From Bacteroidota bacterium (lineage in GTDB: Bacteria; Bacteroidota; Bacteroidia; Palsa-965), in NCBI GenBank assembly GCA_016194975.1, contig JACQAM010000004.1, positions 180,966-244,965 of the forward strand: a DNA stretch of 64,000 nucleotides. Direction: 5' to 3'. Positions within the stretch are counted from its first letter, which is position 1; every line of letters begins with the position of its first letter. Position numbers and translations under genes: made by a program. Under the pieces are notes generated by a model. That model was not told the DNA's origin, ran no database searches, and worked only from the letters and a program-made list of their open reading frames with translations. Positions 8,153-16,615 of this stretch are shown one piece after another.

Positions 8153-9613
8153 ATGATCGCGCGCAAAATAAATTTCGAAATTTTCCTGATCTTAATCGCG
8201 GGGGGAGCATTGCTTTACTTTATTTTTTTTCTGAAACTCGGTGCATTCCAGATACGCCCGTGGGATGAAGCCATCTATGCAAATCATGCTTATGAAATGT
8301 GGAAGAGCGGAAATTATTTTGTTCCGCTGCATCATGGTTCTCCCGATATGTACAGCACAAAACCACTTCTTCCCTTGTGGCTGCAGGTAGCATCCATCAG
8401 TGTTTTCGGTTTCTCCGAACTTTCCATCCGCATTCCATCCGCCATCGCCGCTGTATGCACCGCTATAGGGTTGCTCATTTTCATTCGGCGCAGTTTCGGT
8501 AATACCTGGGCATGGACCTCTTTCATCGTACTCATCACTTCCACCGGATTCATTCATTTTCATTCATCACGCACCGGCGATATGGATGCGTTGCTCGCCG
8601 TATTTCTTACATTTTCTTTTTTTAATTTTTACCGCATCCTGATTGAAGAAACCCCGGCGCGGAAAAATATTTTTCTTTACCTGCTGTTCACCGGATTGGC
8701 ATTTGCATCGAAAAGTTTTGCCGCATTGCTTTTCATTCCTGCGCAGGCCATTCTTCTTTTCGTTTACCACAAAATTATTCCATTACTTAAGAACAGGGCA
8801 TTCTATCTTGGACTCGCCGCTGCATTTCTGGCCGGTGTTCTTCCGCTTCTGATCCGCAATATGCAACAACCCGGTTATCTCGCACACCTTTTCCGTTTCG
8901 ATGCCATGCGCGTGACGAACGTGGTGGAATCGCATCGTGAGCCATTTGATTTTTACCTGAATAATTTTTTCAACTGGCGTTATACACTCTGGATCGTTCT
9001 TTCTTTCATAGGCATGATATTCATGATGCGTTCGGGCGAGCAACGCATTCATCGTTTGGGAATTTCTGTTTTCGCTTGCGTGATCTCTTTTCTCCTTACC
9101 ATTTCTCTCTCGGTCACGAAACTCGAGTGGTACGATGTGCCCCTTTATCCTTTACTGGCCATCGCTGCCGGCTATGCCCTCTCTGCTGTGTTACAACTTT
9201 TCAATTTTGAAAATTTTTCTCCCTTGAAATTTCATGGAGCAATGATGCTTCTGTTTTTCATCCCTATTTATTTTGCCATAAAAAAATCGATCGCCAACGA
9301 TATCGCTCCCGGTGACCGGAAAGCAGAGGAATTGTCAACGTATCTCTTTCTCTCCGGCAATGACAAGACCGATCTTAATCGCTGGTGCGTTGTTCAGAAC
9401 TGGCATGACCAGTGTCTGGATTTTTATCACAATAAAATGAATGAGCAGAAAAAAGAATTGCACATCATGACTTCTGCCGATTCGCTCCGGCCCGGTGATC
9501 ACGCACTGGCAGCAGGTGATAGTATCAAGAATGTGATCCGCGGGCTTTTTAATGTGAATGAACAACAGCGATACCGCGGTGTTGTTGCATTCGAAATAAT
9601 CAGTAAAAAATAA
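8153..9613 (+). CDS. GT39-family (ArnT/PMT-like) membrane glycosyltransferase
   Basis: A 486-residue integral membrane protein with about 10-12 hydrophobic segments, starting with ILIAGGALLYFIFFLKL. The first periplasmic loop carries the acidic motif RPWDEAIYANHAYEM (about residues 36-50), followed by KPLLPLWLQ, which is typical of GT39/GT83 enzymes that move sugars from polyprenyl-phosphate donors to proteins or lipids on the outer face of the inner membrane. The C-terminal 100 residues form a soluble domain. It sits between sufB and sufC with gaps of 22 and 4 bp, so it must be cotranscribed with them. No functional link to Fe-S assembly is known. The acceptor is unknown. Confidence 0.85.
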   Translation: MIARKINFEIFLILIAGGALLYFIFFLKLGAFQIRPWDEAIYANHAYEMWKSGNYFVPLHHGSPDMYSTKPLLPLWLQVASISVFGFSELSIRIPSAIAAVCTAIGLLIFIRRSFGNTWAWTSFIVLITSTGFIHFHSSRTGDMDALLAVFLTFSFFNFYRILIEETPARKNIFLYLLFTGLAFASKSFAALLFIPAQAILLFVYHKIIPLLKNRAFYLGLAAAFLAGVLPLLIRNMQQPGYLAHLFRFDAMRVTNVVESHREPFDFYLNNFFNWRYTLWIVLSFIGMIFMMRSGEQRIHRLGISVFACVISFLLTISLSVTKLEWYDVPLYPLLAIAAGYALSAVLQLFNFENFSPLKFHGAMMLLFFIPIYFAIKKSIANDIAPGDRKAEELSTYLFLSGNDKTDLNRWCVVQNWHDQCLDFYHNKMNEQKKELHIMTSADSLRPGDHALAAGDSIKNVIRGLFNVNEQQRYRGVVAFEIISKK

Positions 9614-9617
9614 TTTT

Positions 9618-10370
9618 ATGATCTCAATAAAAAATCTGCATGCATCTGTTGGAGGAAAAGAAATTCTCTGTGGACTCGATCTTGAAGTGAAAGAAGGAGA
9701 AGTGCACGCTATCATGGGGCCGAACGGTTCCGGTAAAAGCACACTTGCTTCCGTGCTCGCCGGCAATGAGAATTATGAAGTGACCGCCGATGAAGTGAAA
9801 TACAATTCGAAGAACCTGCTCGAACTCTCACCTGAGGACCGCGCTCGCGAAGGGATTTTTCTTGCCTTCCAGTACCCGGTTGAAATTCCCGGTGTGAGTA
9901 ATATTAATTTTCTTAAAACCGCCATCAACGAAATCCGCACTTATAAAAATCTTCCGCCGATAGAACCGAAAGAATTTCTTGAACTCGTAAGAGAGAAACA
10001 GAAATTAGTGGAGCTCGATGGCAAACTGGCGAATCGCTCGGTGAACGAAGGATTTTCCGGTGGAGAAAAAAAACGCAACGAGATTTTCCAGATGGCCATG
10101 ATCGAACCTTCGCTGGCTATACTTGATGAAACTGATTCCGGCCTCGACATTGATGCGTTGAGAATTGTGGCGAAAGGCGTGAATAAACTCCGTGATGGAA
10201 AACGTTCCTTCATCGTGGTCACGCATTACCAGCGATTGCTCGAATACATTGTTCCCGATTTTGTGCATGTTCTTTACAATGGAAAAATTGTGAAGTCGGG
10301 CGGAAAAGAACTGGCGCTTGAACTGGAAGCAAAAGGATATGACTGGTTGAAAACTGAAGCTGCACTTTAA
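9618..10370 (+). CDS. sufC: SUF system ATPase SufC
   Basis: A 250-residue ABC-type ATPase that drives conformational change in the SufB-SufD scaffold. It has a Walker A motif GPNGSGKST at 34-42, the signature region NEGFSGGEKKRNEIFQ and a Walker B/D-loop LAILDETDSGLDID, the last being a hallmark of SufC. Length equals the norm. It starts 4 bp after the glycosyltransferase stop, and a small ORF begins 6 bp after its own stop, so the operon is continuous here. Confidence 0.97.
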   Translation: MISIKNLHASVGGKEILCGLDLEVKEGEVHAIMGPNGSGKSTLASVLAGNENYEVTADEVKYNSKNLLELSPEDRAREGIFLAFQYPVEIPGVSNINFLKTAINEIRTYKNLPPIEPKEFLELVREKQKLVELDGKLANRSVNEGFSGGEKKRNEIFQMAMIEPSLAILDETDSGLDIDALRIVAKGVNKLRDGKRSFIVVTHYQRLLEYIVPDFVHVLYNGKIVKSGGKELALELEAKGYDWLKTEAAL

Positions 10371-10376
10371 ATAGCG

Positions 10377-10577
10377 ATGAAAAAAGAAAAAGAAAATACA
10401 GACCGGGATCGTGGAGGAATAATTTCTTCAAAAGCCGGTTGGGAAGATCTCCGGGAAAACTGGCTCTCAAAAAGTTTTCAAGAACGGCTTACCGCGATTG
10501 AGATTCTGCGATTACAATTCATTGAGATGTATAATAAATCAAAAACGCCGGATCTGTCAGTTTTCGGCAAGAGATAA
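10377..10577 (+). CDS. Small protein paired with nucleotidyltransferase
   Basis: A 66-residue charged protein with a helical core (WEDLRENWLSKSFQERLTAIEILRLQFIEMYN). Short proteins with a W-L-x-K-x-x-x-E-R-L pattern commonly precede nucleotidyltransferase genes in Bacteroidota, and the two are usually assumed to form a toxin-antitoxin-like pair. Here it is 6 bp after sufC and 1 bp before the nucleotidyltransferase start. No DNA-binding motif is evident. Its function is inferred only from pairing. Confidence 0.65.
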   Translation: MKKEKENTDRDRGGIISSKAGWEDLRENWLSKSFQERLTAIEILRLQFIEMYNKSKTPDLSVFGKR

Positions 10578-10578
10578 A

Positions 10579-11043
10579 ATGATAAGTCAGCACTTCAAAG
10601 ATTTTATTGATCTCCTGAATAAAAATCAGGTGCTCTACATTATTGTAGGTGGTTACGCCGTCGGTTATCACGGACTTCCCAGGTACACCGGCGATCTGGA
10701 TATATGGATCAAAATATCAAACGAAAATGCGGAGAAAATGATGCATGTTATCAATGAATTTCCTGCTCCGAAAAATCTATTCGCCAAAGCGGATTTTCTG
10801 AATGAGAATCCGCTTGCCGGCGGATATTTCGGGAACGAACCTTTTCGGATCGACATTCTCAACTCTATTGAAGGAGTCGAATTTGATGAATGTTACAAAA
10901 ATGCAGAAAGCATTCAGTTCGAAAGAACAAAAATGGTGTTCATTCATTATAACGACCTTATTAAAAATAAGATGTCAACCGGAAGAACGAGAGATAAATT
11001 AGACGTGGAAGAGCTTGAAAAACTACGATCGAAGAAAAAATAA
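10579..11043 (+). CDS. Nucleotidyltransferase (DUF6036/AbiEii-like)
   Basis: A 154-residue protein with the minimal nucleotidyltransferase core: GGYAVGYHG at about residues 23-31 followed by TGDLDIWI, which supplies the two metal-binding aspartates (DxD). I place the start at 10579 (MISQHFKDFIDLLNK), 1 bp after the previous stop; the longer open frame would overlap that gene out of frame. Such proteins occur as solitary or paired modules, some acting as toxins that transfer nucleotides. It lies between sufC and sufD, with sufD starting 2 bp after its stop. Confidence 0.8.
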   Translation: MISQHFKDFIDLLNKNQVLYIIVGGYAVGYHGLPRYTGDLDIWIKISNENAEKMMHVINEFPAPKNLFAKADFLNENPLAGGYFGNEPFRIDILNSIEGVEFDECYKNAESIQFERTKMVFIHYNDLIKNKMSTGRTRDKLDVEELEKLRSKKK

Positions 11044-11045
11044 AA

Positions 11046-12335
11046 ATGAATGCAACAGAAACAATGAATTTCAGAGATGTTCTTCTCGCTCATTTTGAAG
11101 AAATGCTTCCGGCTTTACCGGGAGATGCGAAGTTGCGCAGTGAAGCGGCTGAATTTTTCCGTGAGAATGGTTTTCCGACGAAGAAGTGGGAAGATTATAA
11201 ATATGTGAATCCCGAATCTGTTCTTAAGAAAGGGTTGAGTTTCCGAAATGAAAAAATGCGCGGCGTTACGGAAAATGATTTGAAGGAATTTTCATTGGTG
11301 AAAGATGCAGTGAACATTGTGATCGTGAATGGAAAATACAGTTCACATTCGGAGAATTTCCCGGAAGGCATCACGATAAAAAATATTTCTGGCGCGATCG
11401 CGGATAATGAAGTTGCAAAAAAACATTTCGGGAAATACGCTTCCCATCTTTCCGATCCTTTCATTGCGCTGAATACAGCCATGGCTGACGGCGGTGTTTT
11501 TATTCACATTGAAAAAAACATTGCTTTTAAAAATCCTATTCACATTCTTCACATTGCAGATAACGAGATCTCTTCATTTCACCAGTCGAGAAATCTCATC
11601 GTCGCCGAAGAAGGCAGTGAGGCGGTCATCATCGAATCGTATGAATCGATAGGGCCTGTAAAAACATTTACCAACGCAGTGACCGAAGTTTTTGTGGGGG
11701 CGAATGCAAAACTCGATCACTACCGCCTGCAGAATGAAAGTGAATCAGGACAGCAGGTGAATACATCGAATGCACATGTGTGCGGAAATGCATTGTACAA
11801 TACGTACACGTTTACACTCGGCGGAAATTTCATCCGCAATAACCTGAATATTATTTTCTCCGGAAAAAATGCGGAAGCTCACCTGTACGGACTTTACCCG
11901 GTGAAGAATTCACAGGTGGTGGACAATCACACGGTTGTCGATCACATGGTACCGAATTGCCTGAGCAATGAATTGTATAAAGGAGTTATCGACGGGAAAG
12001 CGATGGCGGTTTTCAATGGAAAAATATTTGTGCGGCCCGATGCGCAGAAAACAAATGCTTTCCAGACGAACCGGAATATTCTGCTGAGCGATGATGCTTC
12101 TATCAACACCAAACCTCAGTTGGAAATTTATGCCGACGATGTGAAATGTTCGCACGGAACTTCCACCGGTAAAGTGGATGAAGATGCAATGTTCTACCTG
12201 CGCGCACGAGGCATAAGCGAAACGGGCGCACGTGCACTCCTCATACGCGCATTCGCAGGCGAAGTGGTGGAAAAAGTAAAAAACGAAGAACTGAGAAATT
12301 ATATTGACAGAAGAATTGATGAACTACTGAAATGA
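11046..12335 (+). CDS. sufD: Fe-S cluster assembly protein SufD
   Basis: A 429-residue partner of SufB in the SufBC2D scaffold, needed for iron entry. The N-terminal helical region (FFRENGFPTKKWEDYKYVNPE) and the beta-helix core are typical, as is the C-terminal KCSHGTSTGKVDEDAMFYLRARG segment, whose histidine corresponds to the functional His of E. coli SufD (CSHG). Length matches the family. The ATG of the following Fic gene overlaps the stop by 4 bp (ATGA), giving translational coupling between an Fe-S assembly gene and a Fic gene. Confidence 0.96.
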   Translation: MNATETMNFRDVLLAHFEEMLPALPGDAKLRSEAAEFFRENGFPTKKWEDYKYVNPESVLKKGLSFRNEKMRGVTENDLKEFSLVKDAVNIVIVNGKYSSHSENFPEGITIKNISGAIADNEVAKKHFGKYASHLSDPFIALNTAMADGGVFIHIEKNIAFKNPIHILHIADNEISSFHQSRNLIVAEEGSEAVIIESYESIGPVKTFTNAVTEVFVGANAKLDHYRLQNESESGQQVNTSNAHVCGNALYNTYTFTLGGNFIRNNLNIIFSGKNAEAHLYGLYPVKNSQVVDNHTVVDHMVPNCLSNELYKGVIDGKAMAVFNGKIFVRPDAQKTNAFQTNRNILLSDDASINTKPQLEIYADDVKCSHGTSTGKVDEDAMFYLRARGISETGARALLIRAFAGEVVEKVKNEELRNYIDRRIDELLK

Positions 12336-13123
12336 AAAAGTTCAGCGAAATAAAACTTTTACCGGTCAACTATCTGGGCGAATATAAAAAGAAGCTGAAG
12401 GTTGATCTGAAAAAACTTTTTGCTGCATTGCCTGGGAAGAATGAAGGTTTTCAGAACTTCGATTATTATCTCGCCAGCGCTTCCGCTTTTTCATCCAACA
12501 TCGAAGGAAATTCTCTTGATTTTGAAACGTATCTCAAAAATAAAACGTTCGGCCTGAGCATTAAAAAGAAAGAAACGGAAGAAATTGAAGACCTTGTGGA
12601 AGCTTACACATTTGCGCAGAAAAATAATATTTCACTTGAAAATATTCTGCATACGCATTCGATATATGCGAAAAGTTTTATTTCAGATAAAAGAGAAGTA
12701 GGAAAATTGCGGAAAACGATGGTCGGCGTTGCCGGAGGAGGAAAAATGCTTTATCTCGCCATCGAACCGGAATTTGTAAAAACGGAATTGAAAAAACTTT
12801 TTGCCGATATTGAATTGCTGTTGAAAATGAAACTCTCTTTCGAAGAAACATTTTATTTCGCAGCCATGATCCATCTCAAATTCGTAAACATTCACCCGTT
12901 CGTGGATGGCAACGGACGCGCGACACGATTGCTCGAAAAATGGTTTCTTGCAGCGAAACTCGGAATGAAAGCGTGGAATATCGAGTCAGAGAAAAATTAT
13001 TTCCTGAACCGAAGTAATTACTACAAAAATCTGCAGCTCGGCGGAAATTATTATACCATCAATTACGATTTGAGTATCCCTTTCCTGCTCATGCTGCCAC
13101 AAAGTTTAATCGCTGAAAAATGA
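12332..13123 (+). CDS. Fic-domain protein inside the SUF operon
   Basis: A 263-residue protein with an intact catalytic Fic motif, HPFVDGNGR at residues 188-196 (family HPFx[D/E]GNGR), which supports AMP or other nucleotide transfer to hydroxyl groups. An N-terminal SSNIEGN (54-60) fits the inhibitory helix motif [S/T]xxxE[G/N], so it looks self-inhibited (class II). No signal peptide or membrane segment. It overlaps sufD upstream and sufS downstream by 4 bp each, so it is translated in step with cysteine desulfurase machinery. The target is unknown; SUF proteins are candidates only by context. Confidence 0.92.
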   Translation: MKKFSEIKLLPVNYLGEYKKKLKVDLKKLFAALPGKNEGFQNFDYYLASASAFSSNIEGNSLDFETYLKNKTFGLSIKKKETEEIEDLVEAYTFAQKNNISLENILHTHSIYAKSFISDKREVGKLRKTMVGVAGGGKMLYLAIEPEFVKTELKKLFADIELLLKMKLSFEETFYFAAMIHLKFVNIHPFVDGNGRATRLLEKWFLAAKLGMKAWNIESEKNYFLNRSNYYKNLQLGGNYYTINYDLSIPFLLMLPQSLIAEK

Positions 13124-14367
13124 CGGAAACAAAGATCATATCAAAAAACACTTACGACGTGAATCTGCTCCGCCAGGACTTCCCCATTCTTTCCCGTGAA
13201 GTCAACGGAAAACCATTGATCTATTTCGACAACGGGGCTACTACGCAAAAGCCGCAAGTGGTCATCGATTGCATTTCAAATTATTATTCACATTACAACG
13301 CCAACATTCACCGCGGCGTACACAAGCTCAGCCAGGAAGCATCTCAGGCGTATGAAGAAGCAAGAAAAACTGTTGCAGAATTCATCGGCGCAAATTCTCC
13401 GAATGAACTAATTTTCACAAGAGGAACAACAGAAAGCATCAATCTTGTTGCTGCTTCTTTCCTGAGAAAAAAACTCGACGCCGGTGATGAAATTCTCGTC
13501 ACAGAAATGGAACATCATTCCAATATTCTTCCGTGGCAGCAATTGTGTGAAGAAAAAAATGCAACACTTAAAATAATTCCGGTGAATGAACACGGTGAAC
13601 TTGAAATGACCCGGGTGCCGCTGCTGCTTTCACCAAAAACAAAATTCGTTGCTGTTGCGCACGTGTCGAATACGCTCGGCACGATAAACCCGCTTAAAGA
13701 AATTGTTGCTCTCGCACACGCGCAGAATATCCCCGTCCTCGTAGATGGCGCACAGGCGGCCCCGCACATGCGCGTGAACGTGCAGGAACTCGGTTGCGAA
13801 TTCTATTGTTTCTCTGCACACAAAGTTTACGGGCCTACCGGTATCGGCGCGCTTTATGTGAAAGAAGAAATTCTGAATGAGTTACCGCCTTATCAAACCG
13901 GTGGCGGAACGATCAAAACTGTTTCCTTCGCAAAAACAGTTTACGCCGATGGGCCGTTGCGATTCGAAGCGGGCACCCCGAACATCGAAGGTGCTATAGG
14001 AATGGCGAAAGCACTGGAATATGTGAATGGAGTGGGAATGAAAAATATTGCGGCGCACGAACATGAATTGCTTTTATATGCGACTGAAAAACTCAAGCAG
14101 GTAAAAGGTGTTCGCATCATTGGTGAAGCAAAAGAAAAAGCCGGCGTTCTTTCATTCGTGATAGAAAAAATTCATCCTTTCGATATTGCAATGCTTATCG
14201 ATCAGCAGGGAGTGGCGGTACGAACGGGGCATCATTGCACACAACCACTCATGGAAAAATTCGGAATACCGGGAACTATACGCGCTTCATTCGCACTTTA
14301 TAATACCAAAGAAGAAATAGATCATTTCATAACCGCACTTGTCAAATCAATAAAGATGCTGTCATGA
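13120..14367 (+). CDS. sufS: Cysteine desulfurase SufS
   Basis: A 415-residue PLP enzyme of the group II (CsdA/SufS) type that removes sulfur from cysteine as an enzyme-bound persulfide. PLP-binding Lys235 lies in FSAHKVYGPTGIGALYV and the active-site Cys373 lies in RTGHHCTQP. The N-terminal FDNGATTQKP and HRGVHKLSQEA segments are also characteristic. It starts within the Fic stop codon and ends within the sufE start codon (4-bp overlaps), so fic, sufS and sufE form a tightly coupled block. Confidence 0.97.
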   Translation: MTETKIISKNTYDVNLLRQDFPILSREVNGKPLIYFDNGATTQKPQVVIDCISNYYSHYNANIHRGVHKLSQEASQAYEEARKTVAEFIGANSPNELIFTRGTTESINLVAASFLRKKLDAGDEILVTEMEHHSNILPWQQLCEEKNATLKIIPVNEHGELEMTRVPLLLSPKTKFVAVAHVSNTLGTINPLKEIVALAHAQNIPVLVDGAQAAPHMRVNVQELGCEFYCFSAHKVYGPTGIGALYVKEEILNELPPYQTGGGTIKTVSFAKTVYADGPLRFEAGTPNIEGAIGMAKALEYVNGVGMKNIAAHEHELLLYATEKLKQVKGVRIIGEAKEKAGVLSFVIEKIHPFDIAMLIDQQGVAVRTGHHCTQPLMEKFGIPGTIRASFALYNTKEEIDHFITALVKSIKMLS

Positions 14368-14783
14368 ATTCAATTGTAGAAAATGAAAAAGAGATCGTGG
14401 AAGATTTTTCCATGTTCGATCAGTGGGACGATAAATACCAATACATCATTGATCTCGGGAAATCGCTTGCGCCAATGGATGAAAATCTGAAAACAGAAAA
14501 CCGCCTCATCAAAGGATGCCAGAGCAAAGTGTGGCTCCATACTGAATTGCGTGATGGAAAAATATTTTTTCAGGCGGACAGTGATGCGATCATCACGAAA
14601 GGGCTCGTTGCTTTGATGGTACACGTTCTTTCAGGTCACACTCCGGAAGAAATAACAAAAGCACCATTGACATTTATCGATACGATTGGTTTGAAAGATA
14701 ATCTCTCTCCAACACGGTCGAATGGATTCATAGCAATGGTAAAACAAATGAAAATGGACGCACTCGCTTTGAGTGCAAAATAA
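14364..14783 (+). CDS. sufE: Sulfur acceptor protein SufE
   Basis: A 139-residue sulfur acceptor that takes persulfide sulfur from SufS and delivers it to SufB. The acceptor Cys52 is in RLIKGCQSKVWL, the strictly conserved family motif. Length is normal. The start overlaps the sufS stop by 4 bp. The gap after it (14784-14826) contains three ATCAGTA repeats and then sufT begins. Confidence 0.95.
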   Translation: MNSIVENEKEIVEDFSMFDQWDDKYQYIIDLGKSLAPMDENLKTENRLIKGCQSKVWLHTELRDGKIFFQADSDAIITKGLVALMVHVLSGHTPEEITKAPLTFIDTIGLKDNLSPTRSNGFIAMVKQMKMDALALSAK

Positions 14784-14790
14784 ATCTGTG

Positions 14791-14822
14791 ATCAGTATAT
14801 CAGTAAGAATTTGTAATCAGTA
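14791..14822 (+). repeat. Three ATCAGTA repeats in the sufE-sufT gap
   Basis: ATCAGTA occurs at 14791-14797, 14799-14805 and 14816-14822, filling most of the 43-bp gap. Short near-repetitive tracts like this are common between Bacteroidota genes. No regulatory role can be claimed. Confidence 0.5.
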
Positions 14823-14826
14823 TCCT

Positions 14827-15156
14827 ATGCCGGCAACAATAGTTTCAAAAGACGCAGAATTCACGCAGAAGATCATCGATGTACTTAAAATGTGCTTCGA
14901 CCCGGAAATTCCTGTCGATATCTGGGAACTCGGTTTGATCTACGAAATAAAAGTGAACGACGATAATGAAGTGGAAATTCTCATGACACTTACTTCCCCG
15001 AATTGTCCTGTTGCAGAATCACTGCCGCAGGATGTGGAAAATAAAGTGCGCGAAGTAGAAGGAGTAAAATCTTCGAAAGTGAATATCACCTTCGATCCGC
15101 CGTGGGAAAAAGAAATGATGAGTGAAGTAGCGCAACTGGAATTGGGATTTATGTAA
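14827..15156 (+). CDS. sufT: SufT-like (DUF59/MIP18) Fe-S maturation protein
   Basis: A 109-residue DUF59 protein that assists maturation of Fe-S proteins. The start at 14827 (MPATIVSKDAEF) fits the family; the upstream extension reads through the ATCAGTA repeats. Key motifs are FDPEIPVDIWELGLIY and MTLTSPNCPVAESLP, where the cysteine is conserved, followed by VNITFDPPWEKEMM. Its position behind sufE is standard for Bacteroidota SUF operons. Confidence 0.92.
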   Translation: MPATIVSKDAEFTQKIIDVLKMCFDPEIPVDIWELGLIYEIKVNDDNEVEILMTLTSPNCPVAESLPQDVENKVREVEGVKSSKVNITFDPPWEKEMMSEVAQLELGFM

Positions 15157-15165
15157 AAAGAGCAG

Positions 15166-15234
15166 AGAACTTAGAGCTTAGAAATTCCCTCTCGTTCGTT
15201 AAGTCTAACTTCTAAGCTCTCGATTCTATGTTCT
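15166..15234. repeat. Imperfect palindrome between sufT and the DUF2480 gene
   Basis: AGAACTTAGAGCTTAGAA at 15166-15183 is largely complementary to the run from 15210 (TTCTAAGCTCT plus ATGTTCT). The 84-bp gap is almost entirely filled by this element. It belongs to the same style of text-like AT repeats seen in other gaps, and could form a hairpin in the mRNA of the operon. Confidence 0.5.
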
Positions 15235-15240
15235 AAACAA

Positions 15241-15747
15241 ATGGAAGAAATAATAAATAAAGTGGAACAGAGCGGATTGATCACGATCGATCCGGGTGAA
15301 ATTTATTTTCCAGGTGAGCGCGTGGTGATCGATATAAAAGATCAGCTCTACCAGGGATTGATCTTGAAAGAAAAAGATTTCCGTGAATTCATTAAAAATA
15401 AAAACTGGAAAGAGTACGACGGAAAATTTGTTGCACTCACCTGTTCTGCTGATGCTATTATTCCCGACTGGACCTGGATGCTTCTCGCTTCGTCATTACA
15501 GCCATTCGCAAAAAAAATTGTTTTCGGAAATATGGAATTGCTCGAAACCGTTCTCTTCGAAGAAGCGCTGAATAAATTTGATGTGGAAATTTACCGCGAC
15601 AAAAGAATTATCATAAAAGGTTGCGGAGATAAACCGGTTCCGAAAACCGCGTATGTGGAATTGACAAGAAGACTGCAGCCCGTGGTAAAAAGTATCATGT
15701 ACGGAGAGCCGTGTTCGACGGTGCCGGTGTACAAGCAACCAAAGTGA
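15241..15747 (+). CDS. DUF2480 family protein
   Basis: A 168-residue soluble protein I recognise as DUF2480, a Bacteroidota family regularly found at the end of SUF operons. The family-typical PGEIYFPGERVVIDIKDQLYQ, WTWMLLASSLQPFAKKIVFG and VKSIMYGEPCSTVPVYKQPK segments are present. It contains conserved-looking cysteines (CSADAIIPDW, KGCGDKPVP, GEPCSTVPV). No biochemical role is known to me. Its position suggests a contribution to Fe-S metabolism. A hairpin follows 8 bp after the stop. Confidence 0.88.
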   Translation: MEEIINKVEQSGLITIDPGEIYFPGERVVIDIKDQLYQGLILKEKDFREFIKNKNWKEYDGKFVALTCSADAIIPDWTWMLLASSLQPFAKKIVFGNMELLETVLFEEALNKFDVEIYRDKRIIIKGCGDKPVPKTAYVELTRRLQPVVKSIMYGEPCSTVPVYKQPK

Positions 15748-15754
15748 GGAATCC

Positions 15755-15776
15755 CCGTCTTCCATTGAGAAGACGG
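15755..15776 (+). terminator. Hairpin at end of SUF operon
   Basis: Perfect 8-bp arms CCGTCTTC (15755-15762) and GAAGACGG (15769-15776) around a 6-nt loop, starting 8 bp after the DUF2480 stop. There is no T-tract behind it, so it may be an RNA 3'-end stabiliser or a Rho-assisted end rather than a classic intrinsic terminator. Confidence 0.45.
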
Positions 15777-15790
15777 ATCGCGTATTGCGA

Positions 15791-15822
15791 TTTGCAATTC
15801 ATGCTTTTCATTCCTAAATTTG
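15791..15822 (+). promoter_or_regulatory. Textbook Bacteroidota promoter for the barrel-like gene
   Basis: TTTG at 15791-15794 and TAAATTTG at 15815-15822 are separated by exactly 20 bp, matching the Bacteroidota housekeeping consensus TTTG-N19-21-TAnnTTTG at every fixed position. Predicted transcription start is near 15828, with the gene start at 15846. Confidence 0.75.
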
Positions 15823-15845
15823 ATTTTCACGCTTAACCCCACTCT

Positions 15846-16601
15846 ATGCGTCATCTTCTTTGTACAATTTTTCTCGCGAGTGCGCTGCTGACTGCGCGCA
15901 TGCATGCGCAGGACACGCTTGCTCCCGCGAATGAGCAGAAAATTTTTCATCACGAATTCGGTTTCAATACCACGCTTCTGCTCAAGCAGGTTTTCAATCT
16001 TTCGAACAACACGTTCACCATGCTTCCTTATTCGGTGACGTATAAACTTGCGTGGAACAAACACGCACTTCGTTTCGGTTTGGGAGCCGACATGAACAAT
16101 TCGAAAACGAGCACCGTTAATTCCGGAACTTCGGTCATTGCCGGCCCCGATCCTGTTGCACCTACTTACTCTGATTCTTATTCTATTTATTTCCGCGGTG
16201 GATGGGAATGGCGTTTCCCGTTGGGAAGAAGATTTCTTACGTGGGTAGCATTGGATCTTGCGACGCACATACAGAATTCCGCTTCGCAAACGGTTGTGTT
16301 ATATAACAACCTTCCGAATTATTATTCTTACTCGAAAACAATTTTCACATCAGGTTTGATGGAATTCGGCGGAGGCCCTGCTGCAGGTATCCAGTTCAAC
16401 CTGAGCAAGCGAATGAGTTTGAGCACTGAAATTCCGTTCTATGCTTTTTATTCCATGCAGAAAGACAAGACGAATGATTACAATAACTATTTATCCGGAT
16501 CGCAATATACGATCACCACGAATACTTCGACCAGCACTATCACCGGATCCAGGTTTACCATTACGCTTCCCGTTACACTTTATCTTGGAATAAGATTTTA
16601 A
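15846..16601 (+). CDS. Secreted outer-membrane beta-barrel-like protein
   Basis: A 251-residue protein with a signal peptide (MRHLLCTIFLASALLTARMHAQ). The mature part alternates polar and aromatic residues in strand-like runs (TMLPYSVTYKLAWNKHALRFGLGADMNN, SLSTEIPFYAFYSM) and ends in an aromatic residue, ...LPVTLYLGIRF, typical of outer-membrane barrels. No specific family recognised. It sits behind a strong promoter and 14 bp upstream of the peroxidase gene, so the two may be cotranscribed. Confidence 0.65.
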   Translation: MRHLLCTIFLASALLTARMHAQDTLAPANEQKIFHHEFGFNTTLLLKQVFNLSNNTFTMLPYSVTYKLAWNKHALRFGLGADMNNSKTSTVNSGTSVIAGPDPVAPTYSDSYSIYFRGGWEWRFPLGRRFLTWVALDLATHIQNSASQTVVLYNNLPNYYSYSKTIFTSGLMEFGGGPAAGIQFNLSKRMSLSTEIPFYAFYSMQKDKTNDYNNYLSGSQYTITTNTSTSTITGSRFTITLPVTLYLGIRF

Positions 16602-16615
16602 AAAAAACCGGACGC

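Noticed and set aside
9335..9766. Minus-strand frame overlapping the end of the glycosyltransferase and start of sufC
   Set aside because: It runs across two real gene ends on the opposite strand, which cannot be both coding and conserved; composition is that of a shadow frame.
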